A stretch of 8,102 bases of DNA from Fervidifonticultor sp964526945 (GTDB lineage: Bacteria; Sysuimicrobiota; Sysuimicrobiia; Sysuimicrobiales; Humicultoraceae): contig CAZGNA010000126.1 of NCBI GenBank assembly GCA_964526945.1, positions 1 through 8,102 on the forward strand, in the 5' to 3' direction. The notes below the pieces were generated by a model. The model made no database searches, had not been told where the DNA came from, and saw nothing but the letters and a program-made list of their open reading frames with translations. The first letter of the stretch is position 1; every line of letters starts with the position of its first letter. Position numbers and translations under genes: made by a program. Positions 5,874 to 8,102 of this stretch are shown piece after piece.

Positions 5874-7009
5874 CGCGGCGCGTCAGCCTCCGGGGCATGC
5901 CCCGGCCCGCTTCCGACGGCGTCAGCACCCCTGGGACCGGCATCCGGCACCCGGGGCGGGGCCTGGCGGTCGCGGGGGCGGCGGGCGTGAGCATCGGGGC
6001 CGCCGGCGACCGGGCCCGGGGCGGCAGCGGCCGGGCCGTCGTCTGCGTAGACGTCGTCGAGCAGCGTCGCCGGATCGGGCTCGGGGCTGGCCTCGGCGAA
6101 CTGCAGCGCGTCGTCGATGATCGCACGCGCCTCGGCCTCGAGCCGCGCCACCGCGTCGTCGGTCAGCAGGCCTTCGGCCACCAGCCACTGCTGGAAGCGC
6201 ACGATGGGGTCGCGCTGCCGCCAGGCATCGACCTCGTCGCGGGTGCGATAGCGCTGGAGGTCGCTCTTGCTGTGGCCCCGGTAGCGGTAGGTGACGCACT
6301 CCAACAGCGTCGGGCCGTCGCCGGCGCGCGCCCGGGCCACGGCGGCAGCCGCCGCGGCGTAGACCTCCAGGACGTCCATGCCGTCGATGGTCTCCCCGGG
6401 GATGCCGTAGGCGCAGGCGCGCTGGCTGATGCGCTCGACGTTCATGCTGCGCGCCACGGGCATGGACATGGCGTACTGGTTGTTCTCGCAGACGAACACC
6501 ACCGGCAGCCGCCAGATGGACGCCAGGTTCAGCGCCTCGTGGAAGGCGCCCTCGTTGGCCGCGCCGTCGCCAAAGAACGCCACGCACACCTGGCCGCTGC
6601 GCCGCAGCTGGATCGACAGCCCCACCCCGGTGGCGATGGGCAGGCCGCCGGCCACGATGCCGTTGGCGCCCAGGTTGCCGCCCTCGACGTCAGCGATGTG
6701 CATGCTGCCGCCCCGGCCGCGGCACAGCCCCGTGGCCTTCCCGAGGAACTCGGCCATCATGGCCCGCACGTCGGCGCCCTTGGCCAGGCAGTGGCCGTGG
6801 CCGCGGTGCGTGCTCAGGATGTAGTCGTCGGGCCGCAACGCCGCGCAGACGCCCGCGGCGACCGCCTCCTGCCCGATGCTCAGGTGCATGGTGCCGTGGA
6901 CGCGCCCCTGGGTGAAGAGCAGTTCCGCCCGCTCCTCGAACGCCCGGATGAGCAGCATGGTGCGCAGGAGCCCGACGAGCCGATCGGTGGGCAGGGCCAG
7001 CGCCTTCAC
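5870..7009 (-). CDS. Thiamine-diphosphate 2-oxo acid/acetoin dehydrogenase E1, alpha subunit
   Basis: Alpha subunit (379 residues) of the same E1, carrying the thiamine diphosphate and magnesium site. The binding motif runs from G147-D-G149 to N176-N177, with GAFHEALNLA between. Upstream are THRGHGH (67-73), GRGGSMH (98-104) and a Gly-rich NGIVAGGLP (116-124), and downstream YRYRGHSKSD (241-250), the loop whose serines are phosphorylated in eukaryotic homologues. The conserved domain ends near DDVYADD (318-324). About 55 further residues are Ala/Pro/Gly/Arg-rich and match nothing I recognise. The GTG at 7009 is chosen because GGAGGG sits six bases upstream and GTGA overlaps the regulator stop; starting further upstream in this frame would run through the regulator gene. 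The motifs look intact and resemble AcoA/PdhA. No E2 or E3 gene lies in the window. Confidence 0.94.
   Translation of the reverse strand: MKALALPTDRLVGLLRTMLLIRAFEERAELLFTQGRVHGTMHLSIGQEAVAAGVCAALRPDDYILSTHRGHGHCLAKGADVRAMMAEFLGKATGLCRGRGGSMHIADVEGGNLGANGIVAGGLPIATGVGLSIQLRRSGQVCVAFFGDGAANEGAFHEALNLASIWRLPVVFVCENNQYAMSMPVARSMNVERISQRACAYGIPGETIDGMDVLEVYAAAAAAVARARAGDGPTLLECVTYRYRGHSKSDLQRYRTRDEVDAWRQRDPIVRFQQWLVAEGLLTDDAVARLEAEARAIIDDALQFAEASPEPDPATLLDDVYADDGPAAAAPGPVAGGPDAHARRPRDRQAPPRVPDAGPRGADAVGSGPGHAPEADAPR
5887..5891 (-). promoter_or_regulatory. Possible ribosome binding site of E1-beta
   Basis: GGAGG on the - strand inside the 3' end of E1-alpha, 13 bases before the E1-beta ATG. The spacing is longer than ideal, so it may serve mainly re-initiation at the ATGA overlap. 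Confidence 0.4.
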
Positions 7010-8049
7010 CGCGCACCCTCCGCGCGCGCGGCGCGGGCCACCGCCGGGGTGCGGGCGGTGTCCAGCACGGCGGCGGCCGCCACGTGGTCGGTGACGAGCA
7101 CGTCCACCAGGCCGCCCCGCAGCGCCCCGGCGATCGCCGCGGCCTTCTCTGCCCCGCCGGCCACCGCCACGACGGTGCGGATGCGCCGGAGGTCGTCGAG
7201 GGTCACCGCCAGGATGCGCCGGTCGAGGGCGCCGTCGACCGGTGCGCCCGTCGCGGTGTAGGCCCGCGTGCAGATGTCGCCCACGGCGCCCCGCCGCCGC
7301 AGCTGCGCCAGGTCGGCCGCCGAGAAGTAGCCGCTGCGCACCAGCGTGGACGACGGCACGAGCGCGCCGATCCCCACCACCGCCACATCCACTGCCCGCG
7401 CCTGCGCCAGCACCCGTCGGATGCCGACATCGGCCAGCAGGGCGCGCGCCAGCGCGGGCGCTGCGACGATGGCCGGCGCGTGCAGCAGGTGCGCCTGGCC
7501 CGCGAACGCAGCGGCCAGGCCGGCGGCCAGGTCGTTGGCGTGGATCCCCGGCGCCACCTGCCCGACGCCGCCCACCAGCGGCACGACCACCGGCCGCAGC
7601 GGCCGGGGCCGCAGGTGGTCCACCACCGCCCGCAGCGTGGTCCCCCACGAGACCCCCACGCGCGCACCGCCCTGCAGCGCACGCTCGAGGTAGCGGGCGC
7701 CGGCGCGGCCCAGCGCGCGCCGCGTCGCCTCGGGATCGCCGGCGTCGCCGGTGACCACGATGGCCTCGCGCAGGCCGAAGCGCTCCTCCAGCGCGCGCTC
7801 GAGCTCGTGGTGCGTCCCGGGCGGGGCCGCGACCTCGATGCGCACGACGCCCACCTCGCGGGCGCGCCGCAGCAGGCGCGAGACCGTGGGCCGCGACAGC
7901 CCCAGGCGTTCGGCGATCTCCTGCTGCGTGAGGTCGCGCAGGTAGTACAGGTCGGCCACCTTGGTCAGCAGCGCGGCGGCGCGCGCCCGCGCTCCCGCGC
8001 GCGCGGCCTGTGTCCGGCCCACTGTCTCGCCCGTCTCGCCGCGGCTCAT
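7006..8049 (-). CDS. SorC/DeoR-type sugar-binding transcriptional regulator
   Basis: DNA-binding regulator of 347 residues, close to the 310-350 usual for SorC/CggR/LsrR/DeoR(SorC) proteins. Residues 41-62 are a helix-turn-helix (TQQEIAERLG, then SRPTVSRLL), preceded by the VADLYYLRDL helix typical of the family. From about residue 80 it has the sugar-phosphate-binding domain, related to the glucosamine-6-phosphate deaminase fold, with GVSWGTTL (132-139), PLVGGVGQ (157-164), VVGIGAL (224-230), and GGAEKAAAI (298-306) with DVLVTD (316-321). Family members usually bind a phosphorylated sugar or catabolic intermediate and control their own operon. It overlaps the E1-alpha start by four bases, so it is probably the first gene of the operon and self-regulating. 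The ATG at 8049 has only a weak G-rich stretch upstream; a GTG at 8022 is a less likely start. The N-terminal 25 residues are Gly/Arg/Ala-rich and variable. The repressor or activator sense and effector are unknown. Confidence 0.93.
   Translation of the reverse strand: MSRGETGETVGRTQAARAGARARAAALLTKVADLYYLRDLTQQEIAERLGLSRPTVSRLLRRAREVGVVRIEVAAPPGTHHELERALEERFGLREAIVVTGDAGDPEATRRALGRAGARYLERALQGGARVGVSWGTTLRAVVDHLRPRPLRPVVVPLVGGVGQVAPGIHANDLAAGLAAAFAGQAHLLHAPAIVAAPALARALLADVGIRRVLAQARAVDVAVVGIGALVPSSTLVRSGYFSAADLAQLRRRGAVGDICTRAYTATGAPVDGALDRRILAVTLDDLRRIRTVVAVAGGAEKAAAIAGALRGGLVDVLVTDHVAAAAVLDTARTPAVARAARAEGAR
7016..7021 (-). promoter_or_regulatory. Ribosome binding site of E1-alpha
   Basis: GGAGGG on the - strand, six bases before the GTG at 7009 and inside the last codons of the regulator gene. 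It decides the E1-alpha start, which has no in-frame ATG nearby. Confidence 0.8.
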
Positions 8050-8102
8050 CGCCAGGACACCCCCCGGCCCCGGGGCGGCCGGGCCGCGACGCGAGGCGCC
8101 GG

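Noticed and set aside
3525..5990. Long + strand open frame opposite the isomerase fusion and E1-beta
   Set aside because: The composition is low-complexity His/Arg/Gly with no motifs, and it runs antisense to two well-supported genes.
241..7009. Frequent ccagc/ggccag and gcgcgc runs resembling short repeats
   Set aside because: They follow Ala, Leu, Gly and Arg codons in a GC-rich genome and lack regular spacing. No CRISPR-like array or tandem repeat is present.
7010..7648. Upstream extension of the E1-alpha frame into the regulator gene
   Set aside because: The extra residues are low-complexity. A strong ribosome binding site and a GTGA overlap place the start at 7009.

Overview
The window is very GC-rich, with G or C at nearly every third codon position and GTG as well as ATG starts. 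It reads as a stretch of bacterial chromosome from a high-GC lineage. Actinobacteria, Chloroflexi-like groups and thermophilic soil or sediment phyla are all possible; the sequence alone does not settle which. Coding density is high, and I see no mobile element, tRNA, rRNA or CRISPR array. Seven protein genes account for almost all of it.

Layout: a HAD-superfamily phosphatase on the + strand (about 36-734, frame open to the left edge) converges on six genes that all lie on the - strand. In transcription order, right to left, these are: a SorC-type sugar-sensing regulator (8049-7006); the alpha subunit (7009-5870) and beta subunit (5873-4884) of a thiamine-diphosphate 2-oxo acid or acetoin dehydrogenase E1; an unusual fusion of a zinc ribbon with a xylose-isomerase-like TIM barrel (4847-3651); a periplasmic or lipid-free extracellular solute-binding protein (3488-2487); and a fused two-domain ABC permease of the ferric/phosphonate/thiamine type (2481-757). 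The regulator, E1-alpha and E1-beta are chained by 4-base stop/start overlaps (GTGA, ATGA). The fusion follows after 36 bases, and the permease starts 5 bases after the binding protein. The only sizeable gap is 162 bases between the fusion gene and the binding protein. It holds a 12-base direct repeat, a tandem 7-mer, a perfect 12-base palindrome and a strong ribosome binding site.

How they may work together (inference): the SorC regulator would sense a sugar-phosphate-like effector. The binding protein and permease would import the substrate, the TIM-barrel protein would isomerise or epimerise a sugar or keto-sugar intermediate, and the E1 pair would cleave or oxidatively decarboxylate a keto acid or acyloin. 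The window does not show the ABC ATPase, nor the E2 and E3 subunits the E1 would normally need. The system must therefore borrow them, extend beyond the right edge, or work differently. The binding protein lacks the Tyr-Tyr pair of ferric-binding relatives, so an iron role is disfavoured. The substrate is unknown. The least ordinary elements are the zinc-ribbon/TIM-barrel fusion, the orphan E1 in a sugar-type operon, and the duplicated leader motif ahead of the transporter genes.
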